Part shown: positions 16,748 to 26,272 of the stretch, piece by piece
How the letters are laid out: every line of letters starts with the position of its first letter
How positions within the stretch are numbered: position 1 is the first letter of the stretch
From: Bacteroidia bacterium
GTDB lineage: Bacteria > Bacteroidota > Bacteroidia > Bacteroidales > GWA2-32-17
DNA length: 64,000 nucleotides
Assembly (NCBI GenBank): GCA_016218155.1
Contig: JACREQ010000059.1
Coordinates: 177,303-241,302, forward strand
Reading direction: 5' to 3'
Notes under the pieces: model-generated
Told to the model about the DNA's origin: nothing
What the model saw: only the letters and a program-made list of their open reading frames with translations
Databases searched by the model: none
Translations under genes and position numbers: made by a program

Positions 16748-18178
16748 ATGAAAGTTGGAAAATTATTAATTATTGTAGCGTTTTTTGGAATTTGTGTTAG
16801 TTCTTTATATGGGCAAGGATATAAAATTAAAATTAAGGTAAGAGGTCTTTCTGAAAATGACACCTTACTTTTAGCGCATAGATTTGCTGAAAATTTATAT
16901 CCGGATGACACTGTTTTGGTGGATAAAAATGGCTGTGGAACCTTTTACAAAAAAGAAAAACTTGATGGTGGAATTTATGTAATAGTTATTCCCTCTCTAA
17001 AAAAAAGATATTTCGAATTTTTAATGGATAAATCAACGCAATTTTCAATTGAAACAGATACTACTGATTTTATTGCAAATATTAAATCAACAGGTTCTGA
17101 TGAAAATAAAATATTTTTTGATTGGCAAAGATCAATGGCTGGCCTTGAAAAGAAAATGAAAGTTGCATCAGAAAAAATAAAAGAATTTTCTGATAAAAAA
17201 ATGCAGGACTCTTTGAAAGTATGGCAAGAAAAAGGAACTGCTATTGATAATGATAGAAAAGCATTCTGGGAAAAAATTAAAAAAGATAATCCGGCATCAT
17301 TACTTGCTAAAGTCTTAAATGTTTTAACTCCTGTTGATATACCAAAACCAAATTTTCCCGAAAATGCTAAAAAGGATTCATTGGTAAGGCTTTTTCAATA
17401 TGTGTATAATAAAGATCACTACTGGGATAATGTTGACTTTAGCGATGAGCGGTTATTAAGAACTCCTTTTATTGAATCTAAAATGAAAGACTTCTTTAAA
17501 AATATTGTGCTTACTGTTCCTGATTCTTTAACAAAAGAGTCAATAAAGGTATGTGAACTTGCAAGAAAAAATAAATTCTTTTTTCAATATGCAGTAGTTT
17601 ATACAACTAATTATTTTGAGACATCTCAGATAATGGGAATGGATAGAGTTTTTGTTAATCTTGCTGAGAAATATTATTTAGCAAAACAATGCTGGTGGGC
17701 CGATTCTACATTACTTGTAAAAATGGGCGAAAAAGTAGCAAAAACAAAACCTAATATGCTAGGTGAACTTGCACCTGATTTAAAAATGGAAGGTCCTGAT
17801 AGTAAAATGCATCAATTACGTTTTGTAAAAGCAGATTATACCATATTAATTTTTTGGGAACCAAGTTGCGGGCACTGTAAAAAAGAAGTGCCTAAACTTT
17901 ATGAATATTATAAAACTGTTAGAGATAAAGGTGTAGAGGTATTTGCTGTTTATACCCAGAATGAAGAAGGTGAGTGGAAAAAATTTATTGAGGAACATGG
18001 CTTAGACTGGATAAATGTTTATGATAAATACCATTTTACGAATTTCCGTAATCTTTATGATATATATAGTACACCAGTAGTATACATACTTGATAAGAAT
18101 AAAAAAATTATTGCTAAGCGTATCGGTGTAGAACAAATTGAAAAATTTTTGGAATTTCAGAAGAAAAATAATTTATAA
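16748..18178 (+). CDS. TlpA-like thioredoxin-fold protein (DUF4369/DUF5106 type)
   Basis: 476 residues with a signal peptide ending at about residue 23 (SLYGQ). The first 110 residues look like the DUF4369 beta-domain often found before thioredoxin domains; the middle is helical (DUF5106-like). The last 140 residues are a thioredoxin fold with the active site CGHC in FWEPSCGHCKKEVP and a cis-proline region (YSTPVVYIL). It should act in the periplasm or at the cell surface as a disulfide reductase or oxidase. It sits between the maturase and the exporter genes of a cysteine-rich peptide. A role in controlling the redox state of the peptide or its exporter is inference. Confidence 0.87.
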   Translation: MKVGKLLIIVAFFGICVSSLYGQGYKIKIKVRGLSENDTLLLAHRFAENLYPDDTVLVDKNGCGTFYKKEKLDGGIYVIVIPSLKKRYFEFLMDKSTQFSIETDTTDFIANIKSTGSDENKIFFDWQRSMAGLEKKMKVASEKIKEFSDKKMQDSLKVWQEKGTAIDNDRKAFWEKIKKDNPASLLAKVLNVLTPVDIPKPNFPENAKKDSLVRLFQYVYNKDHYWDNVDFSDERLLRTPFIESKMKDFFKNIVLTVPDSLTKESIKVCELARKNKFFFQYAVVYTTNYFETSQIMGMDRVFVNLAEKYYLAKQCWWADSTLLVKMGEKVAKTKPNMLGELAPDLKMEGPDSKMHQLRFVKADYTILIFWEPSCGHCKKEVPKLYEYYKTVRDKGVEVFAVYTQNEEGEWKKFIEEHGLDWINVYDKYHFTNFRNLYDIYSTPVVYILDKNKKIIAKRIGVEQIEKFLEFQKKNNL

Positions 18179-18217
18179 TTTCAAAATAATAACATGTAAG
18201 CAACAGTTAAATATAAT

Positions 18218-18247
18218 AAAGCAAGGCATATATTCATTGCTTTTAAT
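18218..18247 (+). terminator. Weak hairpin after the thioredoxin-fold gene
   Basis: AAAGCAA (18218-18224) pairs with TTGCTTT (18237-18243) around a 12-base loop. The T-tract is short and interrupted by A. It may cause partial termination; the evidence is weak. Confidence 0.3.
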
Positions 18248-18398
18248 ATTTGGTAATTTGTTGTAATTTCTAATCTTCAAATAAGAAATGATTAATGTAT
18301 TTTAATTTCAAAATTTTATAGAGTATTTATTAATCAACTAGACTTATTAATTGTAAATTGTTTAATTTGTCAGAATGTAATTCAAATAATCTCATAAA

Positions 18399-20801
18399 AT
18401 GAAAAAACATGTTTTATTGATTATTATATTAATTATAAAATTAACAGTTAATTCTCAAACAATAGAAATTACAGGCTCTATAGCCGATTCATCTTCAAAA
18501 CAGTTATTGTCATTTGGTAATGTTATCTTAAAAAATAAAGCCGACTCGGTAATCCGTGGTTCCTTAACAAATGAAAACGGAGAATTTAAAATTAAAAATA
18601 TTAAATATCAGGAAGGTCAGTATTTATTGGTAAAATATTTAGGTTTTACTGATAAAAAGGTAGAAATAAATTATACTAATAATTCAAAAATAAATATTGG
18701 TAAAATTTTTATTCAGCCTGATATAAACATGATGAAAGAGGCTGTAGTTATTGATAAGGCAAAATACATGGAGCAGCAATTCGACAGGAAAGTTTTTAAC
18801 ATAAATGCAGCAAAAACAACTTCTGCAAAAAATATATTTGATTTGTTACGAACTTTACCCGGTGTTACAGTGGAGTTAAATGATAATGTTAAATATAAAG
18901 GTGCGCCTGCCACAATTTACGTTGACGATCAGCCAGCCGAATATGTTTATCCAAAAACAGAAATGATTCCTGTTGCAAGTGTTTTAAAAATTGAAGTTAT
19001 TGATGCTTCTTTACGAAGTGGTGAGGGTAAGGGTGGCATAATCAATATAAAAATGAAAAACCAGACAACAGACGGGTTTAGTGGGGTAGCTCAGACAAAT
19101 AACAGTACAATTAAATTCAATAAAATTAATGAAAGTGAAGATTATATTAATGCTAATTATAAAGTAAAAAAGATATTGTTCTATTACAATGCAAATTATA
19201 ATCATTCTAATTCTTATAGTGATAGCAAAACAGACGGAACCTTAAGTTTTGGTTCTAACAATTACCAGTTAAATGATGAATCAGGTAACGAAAGCAATTC
19301 TGATGCTTTATGGAATTATGGTGGTTTTAGAATTTCACCTAATGCCAATACCAGATTTAGGTTAACAGGTGGTTTTTATAAAAATAAGGGAACTTATCTT
19401 AGTAATGGTAATTCTCAACGTATTAATACAGGCACTAATACAATCTCTGATAAGTATAATGCTAATTCTGAGTATACTAATAATAGTATTAGCAAATGGG
19501 TTAATGCTTCGTTTTATCATAGAATTGATACTATTGGTAAAGAGATTTCTATTTATGGAGGTTTGCAAAATCAGGGAAATGTAAATAAATCTTTTCATAC
19601 TTATAATTACGAGATGCCTGTTGTAAGCAGTGAAAATTATAAAACAGAAAATGATTGGGGCCAATTAGGGTTTTATGGTGGCTTATTTCATAATCATCCT
19701 ATTAATGCTAAAACACGTTGGAATTTTGGCTGGAATGGCTGGTTTCAGTTGAGGGGTAATACAGATGATGTTTATACCCAGAATGATGTTATTAATTATC
19801 CTAAAACAAGCTACACTGATGGTAAGGTTCAAAGGCAGACATTAAGCTGGAGAATTGGTACTACTTTAAAAAAATGGAAATTTGACGCAGGTATTTCTGC
19901 ACAATACAATAAAAATGTTGCTGAATTTACCCGTTTTAAAATAAATTCTGAAGATACTTTGCTAAAAGTTACACAGGATGGTATTCATGCTTTGCCTTCT
20001 GCAACAATAGTATTTTCGGCAGATAGTTTAAATGAAATTAAGTTTACTTATTCAAGAAGTATTCAATCTGTTTGGTATAATCAGTTATGCGATTTTATTG
20101 ATAAACAAAATCCACGTAATTGGTCAGCAGGAAACTCAGAATTAAAACCAACAGCATACAATAATTTATTTTTGGGATATACATATAATAAACAAAAATG
20201 GAATTTTAATGCTGATATTTTTTATAGTGTTACTAACAATGATGTTTCTTATTTAACTGTTCCTTATAATGATATTATTTCAATTACCACACCCGCAAAT
20301 ATATCTCACAATAGTAGTCTGGGTATTGAGCTTTCTTCCTGGGTTTCGATAAAACAAAAGTGTGATTTAAATTTTTCGTCATCAATCAAGCAAACATATA
20401 TTGAAACATCTGATTTAGCTGATAACGGGTTAAAGAAAAAAGATTTTGGTTTTAATGCTAAATTTAGCTCCGATTTTTTCTTTAACGAAAAAACTTCCGC
20501 TACTTTTTATATAAATTATTTTAGTCGTGAGATAACTTTTGAGGGTTATAATTTTGATTATATAAATTCCTCGGTAAGTTTAACACGTAAATTTTTTGAG
20601 AGCAAATTTTTATTGACTCTTGGTGTTAATAATGTTTTTGATGATTTTTTAAAACATGGGAGGTATTTAAATTATAGTGGTTTTGTTCAAAATACGATAG
20701 AGAATTCCAGTTCATACAAACCAACGTATTTTATAACATTACAGTATAAATTCAGGCAGGGCGACAGAGGAACAAAAGATTCTGGAAAACAAATGCAATA
20801 A
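18399..20801 (+). CDS. Outer-membrane beta-barrel family protein (TonB-receptor-like)
   Basis: 800 residues with a signal peptide (ends around residue 19). Residues 20-105 form a carboxypeptidase-regulatory-like domain, followed by a plug-like section with GVTVELND and ATIYVDDQPAEY (to about 215). The rest has alternating aromatic/polar strands and ends as a beta-barrel (OMP_b-brl_3 type). A TonB box is not evident. It is only four bases upstream of the C39 exporter gene, so the two are almost certainly one transcript. It might be the outer-membrane exit, receptor or immunity component for the peptide. Its role in RiPP export is inference. Confidence 0.87.
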   Translation: MKKHVLLIIILIIKLTVNSQTIEITGSIADSSSKQLLSFGNVILKNKADSVIRGSLTNENGEFKIKNIKYQEGQYLLVKYLGFTDKKVEINYTNNSKINIGKIFIQPDINMMKEAVVIDKAKYMEQQFDRKVFNINAAKTTSAKNIFDLLRTLPGVTVELNDNVKYKGAPATIYVDDQPAEYVYPKTEMIPVASVLKIEVIDASLRSGEGKGGIINIKMKNQTTDGFSGVAQTNNSTIKFNKINESEDYINANYKVKKILFYYNANYNHSNSYSDSKTDGTLSFGSNNYQLNDESGNESNSDALWNYGGFRISPNANTRFRLTGGFYKNKGTYLSNGNSQRINTGTNTISDKYNANSEYTNNSISKWVNASFYHRIDTIGKEISIYGGLQNQGNVNKSFHTYNYEMPVVSSENYKTENDWGQLGFYGGLFHNHPINAKTRWNFGWNGWFQLRGNTDDVYTQNDVINYPKTSYTDGKVQRQTLSWRIGTTLKKWKFDAGISAQYNKNVAEFTRFKINSEDTLLKVTQDGIHALPSATIVFSADSLNEIKFTYSRSIQSVWYNQLCDFIDKQNPRNWSAGNSELKPTAYNNLFLGYTYNKQKWNFNADIFYSVTNNDVSYLTVPYNDIISITTPANISHNSSLGIELSSWVSIKQKCDLNFSSSIKQTYIETSDLADNGLKKKDFGFNAKFSSDFFFNEKTSATFYINYFSREITFEGYNFDYINSSVSLTRKFFESKFLLTLGVNNVFDDFLKHGRYLNYSGFVQNTIENSSSYKPTYFITLQYKFRQGDRGTKDSGKQMQ

Positions 20802-20805
20802 TAAA

Positions 20806-23007
20806 ATGAATTCTTTCATTCATTATAACCAACCTGACACCAAAGATTGTGGACCTACCTGCTTACGCATGGTGGCAAAGCATTATGGACGTAGTTACAC
20901 TTTGCAATATTTACGCGAAAAATCTTTTATTACTCGTGAAGGTGTTAGTATGTTGGGCATTAGTGATGCTGCTGAAAGTATTGGTTTTAGAACAATGGGA
21001 GTTAAAGTTGATTTTGAAAAATTATGTGCCGAAGCTCCTTTACCTTGCATTGTTCATTGGAAGCAAAATCATTTTGTGGTAGTTTATAGAATTGAAAGTA
21101 AAAAGTCGAAAGTTGTTGTGCACGTTGCAGATCCTGCTCATGGTCTTATTAAATATACAAAAGAGGAATTTTTAAAGTGTTGGATAAGTACTAAAACAAA
21201 TGATAAAAATACTGGTATTGCATTATTGTTAGAACCAACGCCAAAATTTTATGAGTTAAAAGGTGAAAAATCAGATAGAACTAAAATCGATTTTTTATTT
21301 AAATACCTAAAGCCACATAAAAAATATATTATCCAATTGTTCTTGGGAATGTTGTTAGGAAGTTTGTTGCAACTTGTTTTTCCTTTCCTTACACAGGCTG
21401 TTGTAGATACAGGTATAGGCAATCAGAATATTGGTTTTATAACTCTTATATTAATTGCTCAGTTAGTCCTTTTTGCCGGAAGAATGTCGGTTGATTTTTT
21501 GCGTAGCTGGATATTGTTACATATAAGCACCCGAATTGATATTTCGCTTATTTCCGACTTTTTAATTAAGTTAATGCGCTTGCCTATTGGTTTTTTTGAT
21601 ACTAAGATGATTGGCGATATTATGCAGCGTATAGGTGACCATACACGTATTCAGAATTTTCTAACAGGTTCTTCACTCTCAACACTTTTCTCAATGGTCA
21701 ATCTTGTTGTGTTTGGAGGCGTTTTAGCTTATTATGATTTAAAGATACTTGGTATTTTTCTTTTTGGAAATACACTTTATATTTTATGGATAGTATTGTT
21801 TTTACGTCGTCGTCGGGATTTAGATTTTAAACGATTTGCTCTGGCATCAGACAATCAGAGTAATTTATTTCAGCTTATTACCGGAATGCAGGAAATTAAG
21901 CTTAATAATTGCGAAAAACAAAAACGTTGGAGGTGGGAACGTATTCAGGCAAATCTCTTTAAAATAAATATTAAGAGTCTGGCATTGGGACAATATCAAC
22001 AATTAGGCTCGTTATTTTTATCACAAACAACTACAATATTTATTTCGTTTTTGGCTGCTAGAGCAGTAATTCATGGCGAAATAACATTAGGTATGATGAT
22101 GGCTGTAACATATATTGTTGGTCAGGTTTCAGCACCAATTGATCAAATGATAGGTTTTATACAATCGCTACAGGATGCAAAAATAAGTTTAGAAAGATTG
22201 GGTGAAATTCACAACAAAGATGACGAAGAACCGGAATCTCAACAACGAGTAACAATATTGCCTGATGAAAAGAATATTACAGTTGAGAATCTTACTTTCA
22301 GATATGAGGGACCGCATTCACCTGCGGTGTTAGAAGATATTTCATTGGATATTCCACAAGGAAAAGTTACTGCAATAGTTGGAACAAGTGGTAGCGGAAA
22401 AACAACATTAATTAAATTACTTTTAGGTTTTTACAAAATTGAAAAAGGTGAAATAAGAATTGGTAACACTTTACTAAATAATATTAATGGTTCATTTTGG
22501 CGTGGTAAGTGTGGTGTGGTAATGCAAGATGGTTTTATATTTTCTGAAACAATTGCCGAAAACATTGCTCCGGGAGATGAAAATATTAATCTGCAAAAAT
22601 TAGCATCGGCATCAAAGTCTGCAAATATTCATAGCTTTGTTGAAGGATTGCCTTTAGGTTACAATACAAAGATTGGGCAGGAAGGTAGCGGAATTAGTCA
22701 AGGGCAAAAACAACGATTACTAATTGCTCGTGCCATATATAAAAATCCCGAATTTATATTTTTTGATGAAGCTACTAATGCTTTGGATGCAAACAATGAG
22801 AAACAGATAATGGAAAATCTTAATGAGTTTTTTAAGGGTAAAACGGTTGTAGTTGTAGCTCACAGATTAAGTACAGTAAAAAATGCAGATCAAATTGTTG
22901 TTCTTGAAAATGGGAAAATTATTGAAAAGGGGAATCATGAAACTTTAACAAATCTAAAAGGGTCATATTTTGAATTAGTTAAAAATCAATTGGAATTAGG
23001 TAATTAA
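20806..23007 (+). CDS. Peptidase C39-domain ABC transporter (PCAT) for GG-leader peptides
   Basis: 733 residues. Residues 1-150 are a C39 cysteine peptidase: catalytic C15 in KDCGPTC with the upstream glutamine Q9, H89 in QNHFVVV, and D109 in VADPAHG. Then a six-helix membrane domain (about 165-440) and an ABC domain with Walker A GTSGSGKTT, a signature variant SQGQKQR (Q in place of the usual G) and Walker B IFFDEATNALD. This class cuts after the double glycine of a leader and exports the core peptide. The precursor in the same locus has exactly that signal. Together with HlyD it forms the inner-membrane export machine. All catalytic residues are intact. Confidence 0.95.
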   Translation: MNSFIHYNQPDTKDCGPTCLRMVAKHYGRSYTLQYLREKSFITREGVSMLGISDAAESIGFRTMGVKVDFEKLCAEAPLPCIVHWKQNHFVVVYRIESKKSKVVVHVADPAHGLIKYTKEEFLKCWISTKTNDKNTGIALLLEPTPKFYELKGEKSDRTKIDFLFKYLKPHKKYIIQLFLGMLLGSLLQLVFPFLTQAVVDTGIGNQNIGFITLILIAQLVLFAGRMSVDFLRSWILLHISTRIDISLISDFLIKLMRLPIGFFDTKMIGDIMQRIGDHTRIQNFLTGSSLSTLFSMVNLVVFGGVLAYYDLKILGIFLFGNTLYILWIVLFLRRRRDLDFKRFALASDNQSNLFQLITGMQEIKLNNCEKQKRWRWERIQANLFKINIKSLALGQYQQLGSLFLSQTTTIFISFLAARAVIHGEITLGMMMAVTYIVGQVSAPIDQMIGFIQSLQDAKISLERLGEIHNKDDEEPESQQRVTILPDEKNITVENLTFRYEGPHSPAVLEDISLDIPQGKVTAIVGTSGSGKTTLIKLLLGFYKIEKGEIRIGNTLLNNINGSFWRGKCGVVMQDGFIFSETIAENIAPGDENINLQKLASASKSANIHSFVEGLPLGYNTKIGQEGSGISQGQKQRLLIARAIYKNPEFIFFDEATNALDANNEKQIMENLNEFFKGKTVVVVAHRLSTVKNADQIVVLENGKIIEKGNHETLTNLKGSYFELVKNQLELGN

Positions 23008-23110
23008 AAAAACAGACACTGTTAAACGTAGATAAAACAGATAAGAATTAAAAAATGAAAATCCGTATTCATCAGTGTTAATCTGCGTCAAAAAGTTGTT
23101 CAAAAGATAT
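23008..23110. repeat. Imperfect inverted repeat between exporter and HlyD genes
   Basis: The 103-base gap contains ACGTAGATAAAACAGATAA and, on the opposite strand, the related ACGCAGATTAACACTGATG, separated by an A-rich stretch. There is also an ACACTG/CAGTGT pair (23016-23021 and 23073-23078). The AATCTGCGT-type wording resembles interspersed repeats I have seen between genes in many Bacteroidota genomes. Its copy number cannot be judged from one window. Confidence 0.4.
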
Positions 23111-24403
23111 ATGGAACTTGAAGAAAAAATGATTGAATTACGAAGCGAGGAAGTTCAGGAAATACTTGGGCGACCACCTCGTTGGATTTTAAGGTGGGGA
23201 ATTATTCTGCTGTTTTCTGTAGTGTTATTGCTATTTGTTGGCAGTTGGTTTTATAAATATCCGGATGTGATCGTTTCAGATATTTCTGTAACAACTGAAA
23301 ATATTCCAGCAACTATGGTTGCTAAATCATCAGGTAAGATTATTAAGTTATTTGTTAAAGACAAACAAATTGTACAGCAAAACCAAATATTAGCAGCAAT
23401 TGAAAATCCTGCAAGCTATCATGATGTGATTAAGTTAGATAGTTTATTGCAAATATTTAATCCTAAATCAAGTACGCTTGTACAAACAAATTCTTTTGAT
23501 GATTTATTGTTAGGCGATATTCAAGTCTCATATATTAACTATATTAAATCATGCAATGATTATAATAACTTTATACAATTAAATTTACTTAATAAAAAGA
23601 TTGAATTTTTAAAACAGCAAATTGAAATACAAAACCGATATTATAATAGATTAAATATACAAAGCGAACTGCAAAAAGAAGATTTAATAATTGCAAAATC
23701 TGAGTTTAAAAGAGACTCTTCACTTTACAGTGAGAAAGTAACATCTGAAGCAGAATTCTCAAAATCTAAATCTGCATTTATTCAAAGAAAACAGACATAT
23801 GAAAGTGCAAAAACAAATCTTTTAAATGTTAAACTTCAGATTTCTCAATTAGGTCAACAAATTGTTGAATTACAATTACAGGTTCAGGAACAAAGCAAAC
23901 AATATACACAGGCAATTGAACAATCATACAATACTTTATTAAATAGTGTAAAACAATGGAAACAACAATATCTCTTAATTTCGCCAATTAATGGTAGGGT
24001 AGCATTTACAACTGTTAGAAATGAAAACCAAAACATTACTGCAGGCGATAAAGTATTTACCGTTATACCAGAAGTGGAAAGCAGAATGGTTGGTAGAATT
24101 ATAATGCCAATGCAGGGTTCTGGCAAAGTAAAAACAGGACAGAAAGTAAATATTAAGTTTTATAATTTTCCATATATGGAATTTGGTATGGTAATAGGAA
24201 AAGTAAAATCTATTTCTTTAATTTCAGAGGAATCAAATTACGTTGTAGAAGTAGATTTCCCAAATGGTTTAAAAACAAACTATGGGAAAAATTTAATTTT
24301 TAGTCAGGAAATGAAAGGATCTGCCGAAATTATTACTGAAGATATACGTTTAATTGAAAGATTTTTTAACCCTTTAAGATCACTAATAAACAGCAATTTT
24401 TGA
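23111..24403 (+). CDS. HlyD-family membrane-fusion adaptor
   Basis: About 430 residues from the ATG at 23111; an in-frame GTG at 23075 lies in repeat-like DNA and is unlikely. One membrane helix near residues 26-46 (IILLFSVVLLLFVGSWF) is followed by a lipoyl/barrel-sandwich half (SGKIIKLFVKDKQIVQQNQIL), a long coiled-coil hairpin (about 130-280) and the returning half (ISPINGRVAF). It is the periplasmic adaptor for the C39 exporter. The TolC-like outer-membrane channel is not in this locus. It ends the peptide cluster; the next gene is convergent. Confidence 0.93.
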   Translation: MELEEKMIELRSEEVQEILGRPPRWILRWGIILLFSVVLLLFVGSWFYKYPDVIVSDISVTTENIPATMVAKSSGKIIKLFVKDKQIVQQNQILAAIENPASYHDVIKLDSLLQIFNPKSSTLVQTNSFDDLLLGDIQVSYINYIKSCNDYNNFIQLNLLNKKIEFLKQQIEIQNRYYNRLNIQSELQKEDLIIAKSEFKRDSSLYSEKVTSEAEFSKSKSAFIQRKQTYESAKTNLLNVKLQISQLGQQIVELQLQVQEQSKQYTQAIEQSYNTLLNSVKQWKQQYLLISPINGRVAFTTVRNENQNITAGDKVFTVIPEVESRMVGRIIMPMQGSGKVKTGQKVNIKFYNFPYMEFGMVIGKVKSISLISEESNYVVEVDFPNGLKTNYGKNLIFSQEMKGSAEIITEDIRLIERFFNPLRSLINSNF

Positions 24404-24499
24404 AATTATAATTTATGTTGATTAAATGCGATTCCAATTGACCGATTAAGCACGCACATGAAAAAAATAATGCTTTTATTTTATTAAAAAACGGTTAAT

Positions 24500-25045
24500 T
24501 TATTTTTTTGAAAATCTAAAACCAAACTGAATAACCAAAGAGAATTGATGAATTCCGATTTTTGAAAATGAATTATTTATAGCCGGAAAACTATATCCAT
24601 AATAAAAATAAATACTACGAATACTTAGTCCGATTTTTGGTGTAATAATAAGAGTGTTGTTTTTTCCATCTGTTAAATATTTTGGTTCCACAGCAAGTAT
24701 AATACTTCTAACATATAATTCAAAGCCGGCCTTAATGCCAATAATATTGTTATCTTTTTTGGGTTTTATTGCAGGAGTTAATTCTAGGGCACCATAATAA
24801 TCAAATTTGTTACTGTGCTTAAAAATATGAGTATAATTAAATCTTGAAACTCCTAATTCTGCGAAAAAGGATTTTTGACATCCTAGTCCAAAACGAAATA
24901 ATGTATGTGGTCTGTTACATTGTAAAGAGTTCAGTGTTTTACCAGATAAGGCAATTTCTGTTTCACCTTTACCCTGTTTAACAAGAAGTGTTAGAATAAT
25001 AATGAAAAAAAAGAATCTGTTCAATTTTATAAATGTTTTAGGCAA
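24500..25045 (-). CDS. Small exported protein, probably outer-membrane barrel-like, unknown
   Basis: 181 residues if started at the TTG at 25045; no ATG is in frame nearby and a second TTG at 25024 would give a 174-residue form. The N-terminus is a signal peptide (FFFFIIILTLLVKQGKG). The rest shows alternating patterns with aromatic ends (FELYVRSIILAVEPKYL, LSIRSIYFYYGYSF) and ends in FGFRFSKK, near the aromatic C-terminal pattern of barrel proteins. I recognise no family. It is convergent with the HlyD gene, so it probably does not share its transcript, but its location next to the peptide locus is noted. Confidence 0.5.
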   Translation of the reverse strand: MPKTFIKLNRFFFFIIILTLLVKQGKGETEIALSGKTLNSLQCNRPHTLFRFGLGCQKSFFAELGVSRFNYTHIFKHSNKFDYYGALELTPAIKPKKDNNIIGIKAGFELYVRSIILAVEPKYLTDGKNNTLIITPKIGLSIRSIYFYYGYSFPAINNSFSKIGIHQFSLVIQFGFRFSKK

Positions 25046-25220
25046 ATAATAAACTTTTAAATTGAAAAAAAATTGTAGTACAGTAATTACTTTTTCATTA
25101 TTCCAGATTCTAATCTTTGTGTAAACTGTGATAAAGTATTAAATTATACTTTAACATAGTGTAGAAATTTCACCTTGAAAATTGTTATCCGCATTTTATG
25201 ACGGGCAGAATGCCTTGGCC

Positions 25221-25437
25221 TTAATGTTTAACAATTTTAGTCATTAAACAATTATTGGTTTGTTTTATATTTAAAAAATAAATGCCATTTGCAAAATTCG
25301 AGATATCGATAACAGTTTTGTCTGTTGTTTTTAATATTAATTCGCCAAGAGTAGAATATAATTCAATTGTGAATTTTGGTTAGGGTTAGGAATATTAATG
25401 TGTATTAAAAAGTTTTATGGATTTGCTGTTATTATTT
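25221..25437 (-). pseudogene. Decayed C-terminal tail of a T9SS-secreted protein
   Basis: Read on the minus strand, one frame gives TIELYSTLGELILK and, after a short turn, ISNFANGIYFLNIKQTNN, then KIVKH and stop at 25221. This is the standard type A sorting-domain ending. The conserved upstream piece (NIPNPNQNS) is in another frame about 60 bases before it, and a further fragment (KSIKLFN) is in a third. No start codon or passenger domain survives. It is a frameshifted remnant lying downstream of the GNAT gene. This also accounts for the roughly 400-base gap between 25046 and 25441. Confidence 0.7.
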
Positions 25438-25441
25438 CATT

Positions 25442-26272
25442 TTATTTACTTAATCTATAATAAGGAATTTCCCTAACAGGCACAAACCCCAGCTTTTGAG
25501 CTAATTTGTACGATCCTAAATTTTCTAATCTGCATGCCCATATAGGTTCATAATTGTTCTCGATGCAATAATCTATCAATGCCGAACAGGTATATTGTGC
25601 TAATCCTTTACCACGAAATTCCGCTACTGTTTCAATTCCAAATTCAAGTTTGTCGTCGTGTATAAATGATGAATAAACTGTTGAGGCTAATTTGTTTTCA
25701 TAAAACAAGCTAAAACCAATGCCATTTTCTAAAAAACTTTCCGAGTCATTCCAAAAATATAACGGTACAACACTTCCTTTCATCTCGTTGAAAATATTCT
25801 TGTCGGTTCGAACAATATGCAGATTTGATAATTTGTGTTTTTCTCTGAAATTCTGATATTTTTCAGGATTGAATTTAAAATTAACACGAGTATTCAGTTC
25901 AATAATACCGGTTTCTTTATTTTCAATATTATTAGAAGATTTAATAAGATAGCCTTTAAATAAATTATTTAAAACGGTATTCCAGTTATCAGGAAAAGCC
26001 TGCATCCATTCATGTTTATCTCTTTTGTGAAAGGTGTTAAGGGCGTAGTCCTTTAAAAGCTCATTGAATTCATGATTTTGCCAGTTCCCAAATAACAATG
26101 ACATTCCATATGGATGAACCACATAATAAGTTTGTGGATTATCGTAATTGTCGACATAAATTTCGCCTTCAACGCAATGCTCAACTACAGAACGTGCAAA
26201 CAAATTATTAATTGATACTTTTTGTAAAGGTTTAGCAAGTTTGTAGTAATTGTTTTTATCAAGGAGTTTCAT
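25442..26272 (-). CDS. GNAT-family N-acetyltransferase
   Basis: 276 residues. The C-terminal half is a GNAT fold: LEFGIETVAEFRGKGLAQY (about 207-225) supplies the acetyl-CoA pyrophosphate loop (RGKGLA), and the last strand ends with LAQKLGFVPVREIPYY. The N-terminal 120 residues are an extra domain as in the GNAT_acetyltr_2 family. The substrate is unknown. The gene is single, with a candidate -7 box 50-60 bases upstream. No relation to the neighbouring peptide locus is evident. Confidence 0.85.
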   Translation of the reverse strand: MKLLDKNNYYKLAKPLQKVSINNLFARSVVEHCVEGEIYVDNYDNPQTYYVVHPYGMSLLFGNWQNHEFNELLKDYALNTFHKRDKHEWMQAFPDNWNTVLNNLFKGYLIKSSNNIENKETGIIELNTRVNFKFNPEKYQNFREKHKLSNLHIVRTDKNIFNEMKGSVVPLYFWNDSESFLENGIGFSLFYENKLASTVYSSFIHDDKLEFGIETVAEFRGKGLAQYTCSALIDYCIENNYEPIWACRLENLGSYKLAQKLGFVPVREIPYYRLSK

